Below, piece after piece: positions 51,842 through 59,054 of a stretch of DNA of 64,000 bases. This DNA comes from Agromyces subbeticus DSM 16689 (GTDB taxonomy: Bacteria > Actinomycetota > Actinomycetes > Actinomycetales > Microbacteriaceae). Below the pieces are notes generated by a model. It was not told the DNA's origin. It made no database searches and saw nothing but the letters and a program-made list of their open reading frames with translations. Position numbers and translations under genes: made by a program. The stretch is from assembly GCF_000421565.1 (NCBI RefSeq), contig NZ_ATXG01000012.1, forward strand, positions 78,491 to 142,490. The letters run 5' to 3'. Position 1 is the first letter of the stretch, and each line of letters opens with the position of its first letter.

Positions 51842-51899
51842 CGGAGCGCACGAGTAGCGGAGCGCACGACCGCCGGTCGAGGAGCGGCGTATCGAGACC
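51831..51899. repeat. REP-like element with a 16-base tandem duplication
   Basis: CGAGTAGCGGAGCGCA occurs twice in a row (51835-51850, 51851-51866), followed by CCGGTCGAGGAGCGGCGTAT and CGAGACC. The ends GGTCGAG and CGAGACC can pair. It fills the whole gap between two convergent genes and supplies the stop of one of them. Elements of this type recur here at 49921 and 35258. Confidence 0.65.
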
Positions 51900-52306
51900 T
51901 AGACCCCTGAACCGCCGGCGCGGCGCTCGGCGCGCTCCTTGTCGCGCTCGCCCACGCGGATCTTCTCGGCGCGCACGGCCGCCTGGGTGGCGCGCTCGGT
52001 CACGAGCCACGCGGGCGGCGCCTCGAGCAGTGCCTTGATCTGGGCGGTCGTCAGGGGCTCGTCGACACCGCTGCGGGCGAGGCCCGAGTTGGAGATGCCG
52101 AGCTTCGAGGCGATCACCGTGCGCGGGTGCGGACCCTCGCGGCGCAGCGTCTCGAGCCACTCGGGCGGCTCGGCCATGAGGGCTGCGAGTTCGTCGCGAG
52201 TGATGAGTCGCTCGCGGAACTCCTCGGGCGCGGCCTCGAGGAGGATGCCGAGCTTCTTGGCTGCGGTCTCCGCCTTCATGGTCTGGGAGTTCTTCGACTT
52301 GCTCAC
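51899..52306 (-). CDS. DUF5997 family protein
   Basis: The 135-residue protein (SKSKNSQTMKAETAAKKLGILLEAAPEEFRE at the start, LAALMAEPPEWLETLRREGPHPR, LGISNSGLARSGV) is a helical DUF5997 protein of unknown function; the NSGLARSGV helix recalls a DNA-reading helix. GTG at 52306 with TACGGT ending six bases before it (leaderless). It diverges from the LysR-type effector-domain gene, and the two are probably a functional pair. Confidence 0.82.
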   Translation of the reverse strand: MSKSKNSQTMKAETAAKKLGILLEAAPEEFRERLITRDELAALMAEPPEWLETLRREGPHPRTVIASKLGISNSGLARSGVDEPLTTAQIKALLEAPPAWLVTERATQAAVRAEKIRVGERDKERAERRAGGSGV

Positions 52307-52413
52307 CCTCACACCGTAGCCCGTTGCGCCCGCACCCGCCCACCGGACGGCGGCAGCGCATCGTCTACGCTGGGAGCAGGCTGCGCGCGGCCGGAACGGG
52401 AACGGGGGCCGAA

Positions 52414-53145
52414 GTGACACTGCGACTCCGATACGTCGCCGGCGTGAGCCCGTCGAAATGGCTGCGCGTGTGGAACGAGCGTCGGCCCGATCTCACGCTC
52501 GAGGCCATCGTCGTCGATGAGCCCGAGCAACTGACCGCGCTGCTCGCCGGCGACGCCGACCTCGCGTTCGTGCGGTTGCCGGTCGACATCGAGGGCCTGC
52601 ATGCCATCACCCTCTGGGAGGAGCTCGCGGTCGTCGTGCTCCCGAAGGAGCATGCGCTCGCCGACGCCGAGTCACTCACCCTCGCCGAGCTCGACGGCGA
52701 GACGCCAGCCCCGGCCCAGGCCGACATCGCGATGACGATCGAGCTCGTCGCAGCGGGCACCGGGTATGCGATCGTGCCGCACTCGGTTGCACGGCTGCAC
52801 CGACGCAAAGACGTCGTCGCTGTCCCGGTCACGGATGCCGCGGCGACGCAGATCTCGCTCGTCTGGCGCCGCGACCGCGACGACGACGACATCCAGGAGT
52901 TCGTGGCGGTCGTGCGCGGCCGGGGAGCGAAGAGCTCACGCGGATCGTCCGACGACCCGCCCCCGATGAAGCCTGCGAAGGCGGCCAAACTCGCCGCCGC
53001 CGAACGCCGCGCCGCCGCCGCCAAGGCAGCGGGAAACGGTGCCGGTAAGGGCGGCAAAGGTGGCAAGGGGGCCGGCAAGGGTGGCCGGCCCGCGCCGCGC
53101 ACCGGCGCCGGCGCGAAGCAGCGCAGCCGTCGGAGAGGCCGATGA
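52414..53145 (+). CDS. LysR-type substrate-binding domain without helix-turn-helix, with basic tail
   Basis: The 243-residue protein starts directly with the LysR effector domain: LRLRYVAGVSPSKWLRVWNERRPDLTLEAI, ADLAFVRLPVD, WEELAVVVLPKEHALA and VAAGTGYAIVPHSVARLH. The N-terminal winged helix of LysR regulators is absent. Instead the last 60 residues are a Lys/Ala/Gly/Arg-rich tail (KPAKAAKLAAAERRAAAAK, GKGGKGGKGAGKGG) that could bind nucleic acid non-specifically. GTG start at 52414. It overlaps the amidotransferase gene (ATGA) and diverges from DUF5997. Confidence 0.85.
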   Translation: MTLRLRYVAGVSPSKWLRVWNERRPDLTLEAIVVDEPEQLTALLAGDADLAFVRLPVDIEGLHAITLWEELAVVVLPKEHALADAESLTLAELDGETPAPAQADIAMTIELVAAGTGYAIVPHSVARLHRRKDVVAVPVTDAAATQISLVWRRDRDDDDIQEFVAVVRGRGAKSSRGSSDDPPPMKPAKAAKLAAAERRAAAAKAAGNGAGKGGKGGKGAGKGGRPAPRTGAGAKQRSRRRGR

Positions 53146-53891
53146 GTTCGAGGCCGTTCCTCTTCCTCTCTGCACGCCCCGAGGTCGAGGCCGTCGGCCC
53201 CGAGTACGAATCGGTGCGACGGGCCATGGGCGTCGACGCCGACCGGCTCGAGCACGTGCGCCTCGACGTCGACCCGCTCGGCGACGTCACGATCGCCGAC
53301 TACGCGGGCATCGTCGTGGGCGGTAGCCCCTACAACGTGACGACGCCCGAGAGCGGCAAGCACGAGGTGCAGCGCCGCGTCGAGGCCGACCTCGCGAGAC
53401 TCGCCGAGTCGGCCCTGGCCGCCGACTTCCCGCTGATGCTCACCTGCTACGGCATCGGCGTGCTCACCCGGGTGCTCGGCGGCGAGGTCGGCACGACGCA
53501 CGGCGAAGCGGCGCAGGCGGTCGAGATCCGGCTCACCGCCGAGGGGGTCGCCGACCCCCTGGTCGGTGCGCTGCCCGGTAGATTCCAGGCGCTCGTCGGC
53601 CACAAGGAGGCGACCGAGCGATTGCCAGACGAGGCGCACCTGCTCGCCTCGTCGGTCGGATGCCCCGTGCAGATCTACCGGGTCGGCTCGGGCGTCTACG
53701 CGACCCAGTTCCACCCAGAGGTCTCGACCACCGACTTCGTGGCGCGCGCCCAGGTCTACCGCCACCACGGCTACTTTCCGGCGAGCGAACTGCGCGAGGT
53801 CGGCGAACGGCTCACCGCGGCATCCGTCACCGAACCGCAGCGCCTGCTGCGGCGCTTCGCCGAGTTCGCGGAGCAGCGCACGACCAGCTGA
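53142..53891 (+). CDS. Class I glutamine amidotransferase-like protein
   Basis: The 249-residue protein has the catalytic Cys in MLTCYGIGVL (near 102) and the His-Glu pair in TQFHPEVS (near 190), with GIVVGGSPYNVT as the oxyanion-side strand. The family resembles stand-alone GMP-synthase-like amidotransferases. Only the glutaminase domain is present, so the ammonia acceptor is unknown. Its ATG overlaps the stop of the LysR-type gene. Confidence 0.88.
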   Translation: MSSRPFLFLSARPEVEAVGPEYESVRRAMGVDADRLEHVRLDVDPLGDVTIADYAGIVVGGSPYNVTTPESGKHEVQRRVEADLARLAESALAADFPLMLTCYGIGVLTRVLGGEVGTTHGEAAQAVEIRLTAEGVADPLVGALPGRFQALVGHKEATERLPDEAHLLASSVGCPVQIYRVGSGVYATQFHPEVSTTDFVARAQVYRHHGYFPASELREVGERLTAASVTEPQRLLRRFAEFAEQRTTS

Positions 53892-53940
53892 ACCCGTCGC
53901 ACGGCGGCAGTGCACGGTCAGTCGCACGACGAAGCGGGCG

Positions 53941-53972
53941 CATCGGCCGCTCGATTGATCGAGCGACCGATG
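53941..53972. terminator. Bidirectional terminator-like hairpin
   Basis: CATCGGCCGCTCGAT and ATCGAGCGACCGATG pair with one mismatch around a two-base loop. It lies between convergent genes ending at 53891 and 53997 and is suited to stop both. Confidence 0.6.
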
Positions 53973-53996
53973 GCCCGTGGTGCGTCGTGCCGACCG

Positions 53997-54272
53997 CTAG
54001 GCGGTCGTGCTGTTGCTGCGGCCTCGCGTGATGAGACCCCAGATGAGCAGCACGATGATGGCGCCGCCGATGGCGAGGAGCCAGGTGCCGAGATCCCAGA
54101 ACTGGTCCATGCCGACACCGAAGATGGCACTGCCGATCCAGCCGCCGAGCAGTGCTCCGACAACGCCGAGCAGCAGGGTGACGAACCAGCCGCCACCTTG
54201 ACGCCCCGGCAGTATCAATTTGGCGATCGCACCGGCGATGAGGCCGAGGATCAGAAACGCGAGGAAACTCAT
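53997..54272 (-). CDS. GlsB/YeaQ/YmgE-family stress membrane protein
   Basis: The 91-residue protein has three hydrophobic helices: SFLAFLILGLIAGAIAKLIL, GWFVTLLLGVVGALLGGWIG and LGTWLLAIGGAIIVLLIWGL, with the family PGRQGGGWF loop. Members are stress-induced inner-membrane proteins of unknown mechanism. ATG at 54272 is eight bases behind AAGGAG. Confidence 0.92.
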   Translation of the reverse strand: MSFLAFLILGLIAGAIAKLILPGRQGGGWFVTLLLGVVGALLGGWIGSAIFGVGMDQFWDLGTWLLAIGGAIIVLLIWGLITRGRSNSTTA

Positions 54273-54367
54273 CTTGTGCTCCTTCGTTCGATATCCCAAC
54301 CAAACCACTGGAGCCGAAGCTCAGCAACCCCTTGTTTCCGTCGTGGGCGATGCAATATACGCGCGAA

Positions 54368-55183
54368 TCACGCCGTTCGGGTGACCTCGAGCGGGTATCT
54401 GCGGCGCAGCAGCACCCGTTGCAGCAGGGTCCAGGCCACCGTGACGAGCAGGTAGAGCGCGGCCGCGAGCGGCACGAAGGCCGCGATCACGGCCGTGATG
54501 AACTGCAGGGCGCCGAGCGCGGTGGCAACCCCTGGGGCGGCAAGGGGGTTGGCGGGTGCTCCGGTGGCACCGGCGCGCCCCGCGGCATCCGCTCGGTTCG
54601 GAGCCGCAGGCGCGGCGACCGGTTGCTGCGGCCGAAGCACGCGGCGGGTGATCTCGCCGACCACCGCGATGCCCGCGATCACGACTCCGAACACGATGAG
54701 GGCGCCCGGGCTCACCGTGCCCGTGGCGAGGTCGCCGGCGAGGCTCGCGCCGAGCGGGACGCCGAAGAACGTCTGCTCGAGCAGCGCGTTCGGGTGCCCC
54801 GCGATCGTGGGCAGGATGAAGAGCGCGTAGATCACGCCGACGATGGGCGCCTGCACGAGCATCGGCAGGCAGCCGGCGAACGGCGTGGTGCCCTCTTCGC
54901 CGTAGAGCGCCATCGTCTCGCGCTGCAGCCGCTCGGGGTTCTTCTTGTGCTTCTGCTGCAGCGCGGCGAGCTTGGGCGCGAGGCGCGATCGCACCTGCTC
55001 GGCCTTGGCCTGCGAGACACCGACCGGAATGAGCGCGGCGCGCACGAGCAGGGTGACGAGCACGACGGCCGCCGCCGCGCTCGCGATGCCGATGACGGGT
55101 TCGAGGAGGCCGGCGAGCGTCATGAGCACGGCGTGCGCCCCGTCGAGCAGGGCGGCGATGGGCGGAAAGGCGTAGAGATCCAT
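54368..55183 (-). CDS. YidC/Oxa1-family membrane protein insertase (short paralogue)
   Basis: The 271-residue protein has the YidC core: VLVTLLVRAALIPVGVSQAKAEQVRSRLAPKLAALQQKHKKNP (first helix and coiled coil), the conserved EGTTPFAGCLPMLVQAPIVGVIYALF and two C-terminal helices ending in a basic tail. An Ala/Pro-rich insert sits near 195-225. It helps insert membrane proteins. Because it pairs with DUF6412 rather than with rnpA/rpmH, it is probably a second, specialised YidC. A Shine-Dalgarno AAGGA lies eight bases before the ATG. Confidence 0.87.
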   Translation of the reverse strand: MDLYAFPPIAALLDGAHAVLMTLAGLLEPVIGIASAAAAVVLVTLLVRAALIPVGVSQAKAEQVRSRLAPKLAALQQKHKKNPERLQRETMALYGEEGTTPFAGCLPMLVQAPIVGVIYALFILPTIAGHPNALLEQTFFGVPLGASLAGDLATGTVSPGALIVFGVVIAGIAVVGEITRRVLRPQQPVAAPAAPNRADAAGRAGATGAPANPLAAPGVATALGALQFITAVIAAFVPLAAALYLLVTVAWTLLQRVLLRRRYPLEVTRTA

Positions 55184-55287
55184 GAGGAGGTTCCTTGCGG
55201 TCGAGAGACGAACGGGCACGTCTGGCCGCGAGGAATCGAGTCGCCGAACGTCCGCCCGATGGGCGGTTCGGCGTGGGTCGGATGTCG

Positions 55288-55581
55288 CTACGCGGCCGCG
55301 ATGCCGCGTGTCGGCGCCCTCGGGCGCGCGCGCCCCGGGGCGTCGGGGTCGCTCTGTGCGAGCAGCCGCCACGGGTCGGCCGTCTGCCGGAACCTCGAGG
55401 CCGCGCCGCTCGCGTCGGCCGCGACGATCGACGGCATCGCCTGACAGGCGACGACGACCACGGCGACGGCGGCAGCTCCGACGACACCGAGCAGCACGAC
55501 CGACATCTGCGCGTTCGAGGCGAGGGCGATCTCGAGCGAGGCCTGGGCGACGCGGAAGAGGGCGACGATGAGTTCGATCAT
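55288..55581 (-). CDS. DUF6412 small membrane protein
   Basis: The 97-residue protein has a helical N-terminal part (IELIVALFRVAQASLEIALA), a membrane helix (VVLLGVVGAAAVAVVVVAC) and a Pro/Arg-rich tail. ATG at 55581 follows GAGGAG. It lies 104 bases upstream of the YidC paralogue in the same orientation, an arrangement I associate with DUF6412. Function unknown; it may assist the insertase. Confidence 0.75.
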   Translation of the reverse strand: MIELIVALFRVAQASLEIALASNAQMSVVLLGVVGAAAVAVVVVACQAMPSIVAADASGAASRFRQTADPWRLLAQSDPDAPGRARPRAPTRGIAAA

Positions 55582-55657
55582 GTCGTCTCCTCTCTGTGGG
55601 CGTGTGCCTGCGTCTGCGTGACACCACGCTAACACCGGCATCGCCGGGGCGAACGGA

Positions 55658-56197
55658 CTACTCGTCGAGCAGGCGTTCGAAGAGCATGTGGTCCTGCCAT
55701 TCCCCCGCGATGCGCAGGTAGCGGTGGGCGAGGCCGAAGCGCTCGAAGCCGTTGCGTGCGAGCACCGCCTGGGATGCCGCGTTGTGCACGAGGGTGCCCG
55801 CCTGCACCCGGTGCAGGCCCGCGTCGCGCGCTGCGTGCACGGCGAGGCCGACCGCCGTGGTGGCGAGGCCGCGACCGGTGTATCGCGCGTCGATCCAATA
55901 GCCGAGATGGGCGTTCTGGAAGGCCCCGCGCACGACGTCGGAGAGGTTGATGCGGCCGATGATGTCGTCGCCGTCGGTCAACACGAACGGCATCGCCAGA
56001 CCCGCGTCGAGCCGTTCGAGCGTCGCCTCGACATCGCGCCGATGGGTCTCCGCGGTGAAGAAGGCGTCGGTGCGCGCCGGTTCCCACGGCGCGAGGTGCT
56101 CGCGGTTGCGCGCGTACGCCGCGGCAAGGGCGGGGCCGTCGTCTGCCGCGAGTTCGCGGAACACGATGCCGTCGTCGAGTTCGACCGCCTGCTGCAC
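55658..56197 (-). CDS. RimJ/RimL-type GNAT acetyltransferase
   Basis: The 179-residue protein has the RimJ/RimL layout: FRELAADDGPALAAAYARNREHLAPWEP at the start, INLSDVVRGAFQNAHLGYWIDARYTGRGLATTAVGLAVHAARDAGLHRVQAG as the acetyl-CoA core and LARNGFERFGLAHRYLRIAGEWQDHMLFERL at the end. It may acetylate a protein N-terminus or a small amine. The GTG at 56197 lies seven bases behind GGAGG, which decides the start. Confidence 0.88.
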   Translation of the reverse strand: MQQAVELDDGIVFRELAADDGPALAAAYARNREHLAPWEPARTDAFFTAETHRRDVEATLERLDAGLAMPFVLTDGDDIIGRINLSDVVRGAFQNAHLGYWIDARYTGRGLATTAVGLAVHAARDAGLHRVQAGTLVHNAASQAVLARNGFERFGLAHRYLRIAGEWQDHMLFERLLDE

Positions 56198-56339
56198 GCG
56201 CCTGCCTCCGATTCCGCCGACGTTCACGGCGCGGATGCCGCGTGGCCGGGCATCCACGCTAACACCGGGTGACCCGGCGCAGATCGGCAGCGCACTCCCG
56301 ATCCGAGCGCATCGGCGGTCTTCGAGGCAGACTGGTCGC

Positions 56340-57419
56340 GTGACCGCACGTCGCACATCATGGGTGCTGCACGTCGACCTCGATCAGTTCGTGGCCGCCG
56401 TCGAGGTGTTGCGGCGCCCCGAGCTCGCGGGCAAGCCGGTGATCGTCGGCGGTCGCGGCGACCCGAGCGAGCGGGCGGTCGTCTCGACGGCGTCCTACGA
56501 AGCTCGCGAGTTCGGGGTCGGTTCGGGCATGCCGTTGCGCATCGCCGCGCGCAAGGCGCCCGACGCCGTGATCCTGCCGGTCGACGCCGAGGCGTACGCC
56601 GCGGCCTCCGCCGAGGTCATGGCGACGCTGCGCTCGCAGCCGGGTGCGATCGTGCAGGTGCTCGGCTGGGACGAGGCGTTCGTCGGCATCGAGACCGACG
56701 ACCCCGAGACGTTCGCCCGGCAGACGCAGGCGGCCGTGCTCGAGCGCACTCGCCTGCACTGCAGCGTCGGCATCGGCGACACCCTCGTGCGTGCGAAGGT
56801 CGCGACCGGTTTCGGCAAGCCCCGCGGGGTGTTCCGGCTGACCGCCGAGAACTGGCTCGACGTCATGGGCGACCGGCCGACGATCGACCTCTGGGGCGTC
56901 GGCTCGAAGATCTCCCGTCGGCTCGCCGCGCTCGGCATCTCGACCGTCGCCGAGCTGGCCGCCGTCGACCCCGCCGCGCTGGTCGCCGACTTCGGGCCGA
57001 AGATGGGGCCGTGGTACGCCCAGCTCGGGCGCGGCGAGGGCTCCGACGTCGTCGACGACACGCCCTGGGTCGCCCGCGGGCACAGCAGGGAGACGACGTT
57101 CCAGCAGGATCTCACCGAGCGCTCGCAGATCGAGGAGGCCGTGCGCGAGCTCACGTCGCGAGTGCTCGCCGACGTCGCGGCCGAGGGCCGGCCGGTGATC
57201 GGCCTGACGCTCAAGGTGCGCTACACGCCGTTCACCACGAAGGTCTTCACGAAGAAGATCGCCGAGACCTCGGATGCCGCTGAAGTGGTTGCCCGCGCGC
57301 TCGAGCTCGCCGGCCGCATCGAGGCCGAGCGGCCGATTCGCCTGCTCGGGCTGCGCGCCGAGATGCCGATGCCCGAGGAGGCGCGCGAGGGGCACACGCC
57401 GACCCGCAGCGGCTGGTGA
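56340..57419 (+). CDS. dinB: DNA polymerase IV (Y family)
   Basis: The 359-residue translesion polymerase has the first acidic motif HVDLDQFVAAVE (near 11-22) with its steric-gate aromatic and the second in VLGWDEAFVGIE (near 105, replacing the more usual SIDEAYLD). The helix-hairpin-helix part (LWGVGSKISRRLAALGISTVAEL) and a little-finger domain follow, but the beta-clamp-binding tail is not obvious. It bypasses damaged bases. GTG at 56340 with a CAGACT box six bases before it, so probably leaderless. No LexA box is visible. Confidence 0.93.
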   Translation: MTARRTSWVLHVDLDQFVAAVEVLRRPELAGKPVIVGGRGDPSERAVVSTASYEAREFGVGSGMPLRIAARKAPDAVILPVDAEAYAAASAEVMATLRSQPGAIVQVLGWDEAFVGIETDDPETFARQTQAAVLERTRLHCSVGIGDTLVRAKVATGFGKPRGVFRLTAENWLDVMGDRPTIDLWGVGSKISRRLAALGISTVAELAAVDPAALVADFGPKMGPWYAQLGRGEGSDVVDDTPWVARGHSRETTFQQDLTERSQIEEAVRELTSRVLADVAAEGRPVIGLTLKVRYTPFTTKVFTKKIAETSDAAEVVARALELAGRIEAERPIRLLGLRAEMPMPEEAREGHTPTRSGW

Positions 57420-57455
57420 GCCCGGCGACCGCATTCGACCCGACGCACGCCGATA

Positions 57456-57501
57456 TGCAATCACAAGGTTGCATTTACAATGCTGCAACCCTAGGGTTGC
57501 A
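57456..57501. promoter_or_regulatory. Double operator overlapping the promoter of a VOC gene
   Basis: TGCAACCCTAGGGTTGCA (57484-57501) is a perfect 18-base palindrome. TGCAATCACAAGGTTGCA (57456-57473) is an imperfect second copy with the same ends, 28 bases away centre to centre. Between them lies a good -10 box, TACAAT (57476-57481). A dimeric repressor bound to both would occlude the promoter of the gene at 57541. Confidence 0.75.
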
Positions 57502-57540
57502 AGTGTTCAATGCCATCAACTCGCTCTCAGGAGGAAAGTC

Positions 57541-57921
57541 ATGACCGACCAGCACGCCGTGTTCTCAGGGGGCCGCAACATCGCCATGAAGGTGCCGCCG
57601 CATCGCTACGACGCAACGGTCGGCTTCTATCGGGACGTGCTGCAGCTGCCGCCCATATCCGGACCGGGCGGTGACGCCACCGGATTCGAATTCGGCTCCT
57701 GCAATCTCTGGATCGACCGTTGCCCGGGGCTCTCGCAGGCCGAAGTCTGGCTCGAGGTCGTGGCATCCGACACCGGTGCGGCAGCCAGTGCGCTGGAGCA
57801 GGCCGGAGTCGCGAGACGCGATGAGATCGAAGACCTCGGCACCGCGTTCGATGGATTCTGGATATCGTCACCGTCGGACGTGATTCACCTGGTCGACTCC
57901 CGGAAGCAGTCCTGGGCCTGA
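57541..57921 (+). CDS. VOC-family protein
   Basis: The 126-residue protein has a single VOC-type pattern: GRNIAMKVPPHRYDATVGFYRDVLQLPP at the start, FEFGSCNLWIDRCPG in the middle and FWISSPSDVIHLVDS at the end. Substrate unknown. ATG six bases behind AGGAGG, a strong site, and under the double palindromic operator just upstream, so expression is probably induced by a small molecule. No regulator gene is adjacent. Confidence 0.83.
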   Translation: MTDQHAVFSGGRNIAMKVPPHRYDATVGFYRDVLQLPPISGPGGDATGFEFGSCNLWIDRCPGLSQAEVWLEVVASDTGAAASALEQAGVARRDEIEDLGTAFDGFWISSPSDVIHLVDSRKQSWA

Positions 57922-57986
57922 ACGCGCGCGCACCCTGTTCGCGGGATGCGACACGATGAGAACGGCCGGCCGGGCGCCGCACAGGA

Positions 57987-58029
57987 AAACGCCCCGCATC
58001 CCGGTGTTCACCGGGATCGCGGGGCGTTT
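57987..58029. terminator. Strong bidirectional terminator
   Basis: AAACGCCCCGC and ATCCCGGTG pair with CACCGGGAT and CGCGGGGCGTTT around a TT loop, giving a stem of about 20 bp with A-rich and T-rich flanks. It sits four bases beyond the tRNA 3' end (minus strand) and also ends the VOC transcript (plus strand). Confidence 0.88.
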
Positions 58030-58033
58030 CGTG

Positions 58034-58123
58034 TGGCGGTACCGGTGGGATTTGAACCCACGGTGGGCTTTCACCCACACAACTTTTCGAGAGTTGCACC
58101 TTCGGCCGCTCGGACACGGTACC
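58034..58123 (-). tRNA. tRNA-Ser (anticodon CGA)
   Basis: The minus strand folds into a type II tRNA. The acceptor stem is GGTACCG/CGGTACC, the anticodon arm CAACT-CTCGAAA-AGTTG gives anticodon CGA (reads UCG), a long variable arm (GTGGGTGAAAGCCCAC) follows, and the T arm is GTGGGTTCAAATCCCAC. The 3' CCA is encoded. The long variable arm and discriminator G fit serine. Confidence 0.97.
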
Positions 58124-58250
58124 GAGGACAATGGTAGACGACGAGCGGGCAAGCGCCAAAACGCGCACCGGCACCGAACCGAGCGGATGCCTCAGCTGAC
58201 GTACAGCCGGTATGCAGCCCACTCGAAGCGGGGCACTCTAGGTTCAGCTC

Positions 58251-59045
58251 GTGACCGTCTTTCCCGCTCCTTCGCCCGACGCCCCGCGGCTCGCCGCGGG
58301 CGTTCGGCTCGCCGCGTCGACCGTGCTCGGCACCTTCGGCGTGCGACCGTTCCGCGCCCGGGTGCTCGAGAACAAGGCCACGCTGAACGACACGCTCCCC
58401 GTGCACTCGAAGTGGTGGCGCGACCACGCGAAGGTCGAGGGCGAGCTGCTCTACGTCGCGATCGGCGACAGCGCAGCGCAGGGCATCGGCGCCTCCCGGC
58501 CCGACCGCAGCTACGTCGGCGTGATCGCCGACGGCCTGCGCGAGACGACCGACCGAAGCGTGCGGGTCGTGAACCTCAGTGTCTCGGGGGCGACAACCAC
58601 ACTCGCCGTTCGCGATCAGCTGCCGCGGTTCCGCAAGCTGCAGCCCGACGTGGTGACGGTGTCGATCGGAGCGAACGACATCGCCGACTGGAATCCCGCG
58701 ACGTTCGAGCGCAACATCCGCTCGATCTTCGCCGAGCTGCCGGCCCACGCGGTCGTCGCCGACCTGCCGTGCTTCTACTTTCCGCAGAACGAGCGCAAGG
58801 TCGCCGAGGCCAATCGGATGCTGCGCGCCATCGCCCGCGAGCACGACCTCGTCGTCGTGCCGCTGCACGAGCTGACCCGGCGGCAGGGCCTGCGCGGCAT
58901 CCTGACGCAGTTCGCTCGCGACATGTTCCACCCGAACGACCACGGCTACGCGGTCTGGGCCGAGGCGTTCCGCCCGGCCGTCGCCCGCGTCGCTGCTCAG
59001 CTCGGCGCGCGCGCCGACGCGCTCACTGTCGGCGGCCGCAGCTAG
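58251..59045 (+). CDS. SGNH/GDSL-family hydrolase
   Basis: The 264-residue protein has block I YVAIGDSAAQGIGAS (near 67), block II NLSVSGATT, block III SIGANDIADW (near 140) and block V DMFHPNDHGYAVW (near 225), so Ser, Gly, Asn and Asp-x-x-His are in place. No clear signal peptide, so a cytoplasmic lipase/esterase or deacetylase is likely. TAGGTT ends six bases before the GTG (leaderless). Confidence 0.9.
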   Translation: MTVFPAPSPDAPRLAAGVRLAASTVLGTFGVRPFRARVLENKATLNDTLPVHSKWWRDHAKVEGELLYVAIGDSAAQGIGASRPDRSYVGVIADGLRETTDRSVRVVNLSVSGATTTLAVRDQLPRFRKLQPDVVTVSIGANDIADWNPATFERNIRSIFAELPAHAVVADLPCFYFPQNERKVAEANRMLRAIAREHDLVVVPLHELTRRQGLRGILTQFARDMFHPNDHGYAVWAEAFRPAVARVAAQLGARADALTVGGRS

Positions 59046-59054
59046 TCTCGGGGC

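Noticed and set aside
52414..53145. Ordinary full-length LysR regulator with a missed upstream start
   Set aside because: The frame opens only 90 bases upstream, which is too short to hold a winged helix, and that stretch encodes no helix-turn-helix pattern.
57541..57921. In-frame upstream extension of the VOC gene to 57274
   Set aside because: The extension runs through the dinB 3' end and the double operator, whereas the ATG at 57541 has an excellent AGGAGG site.
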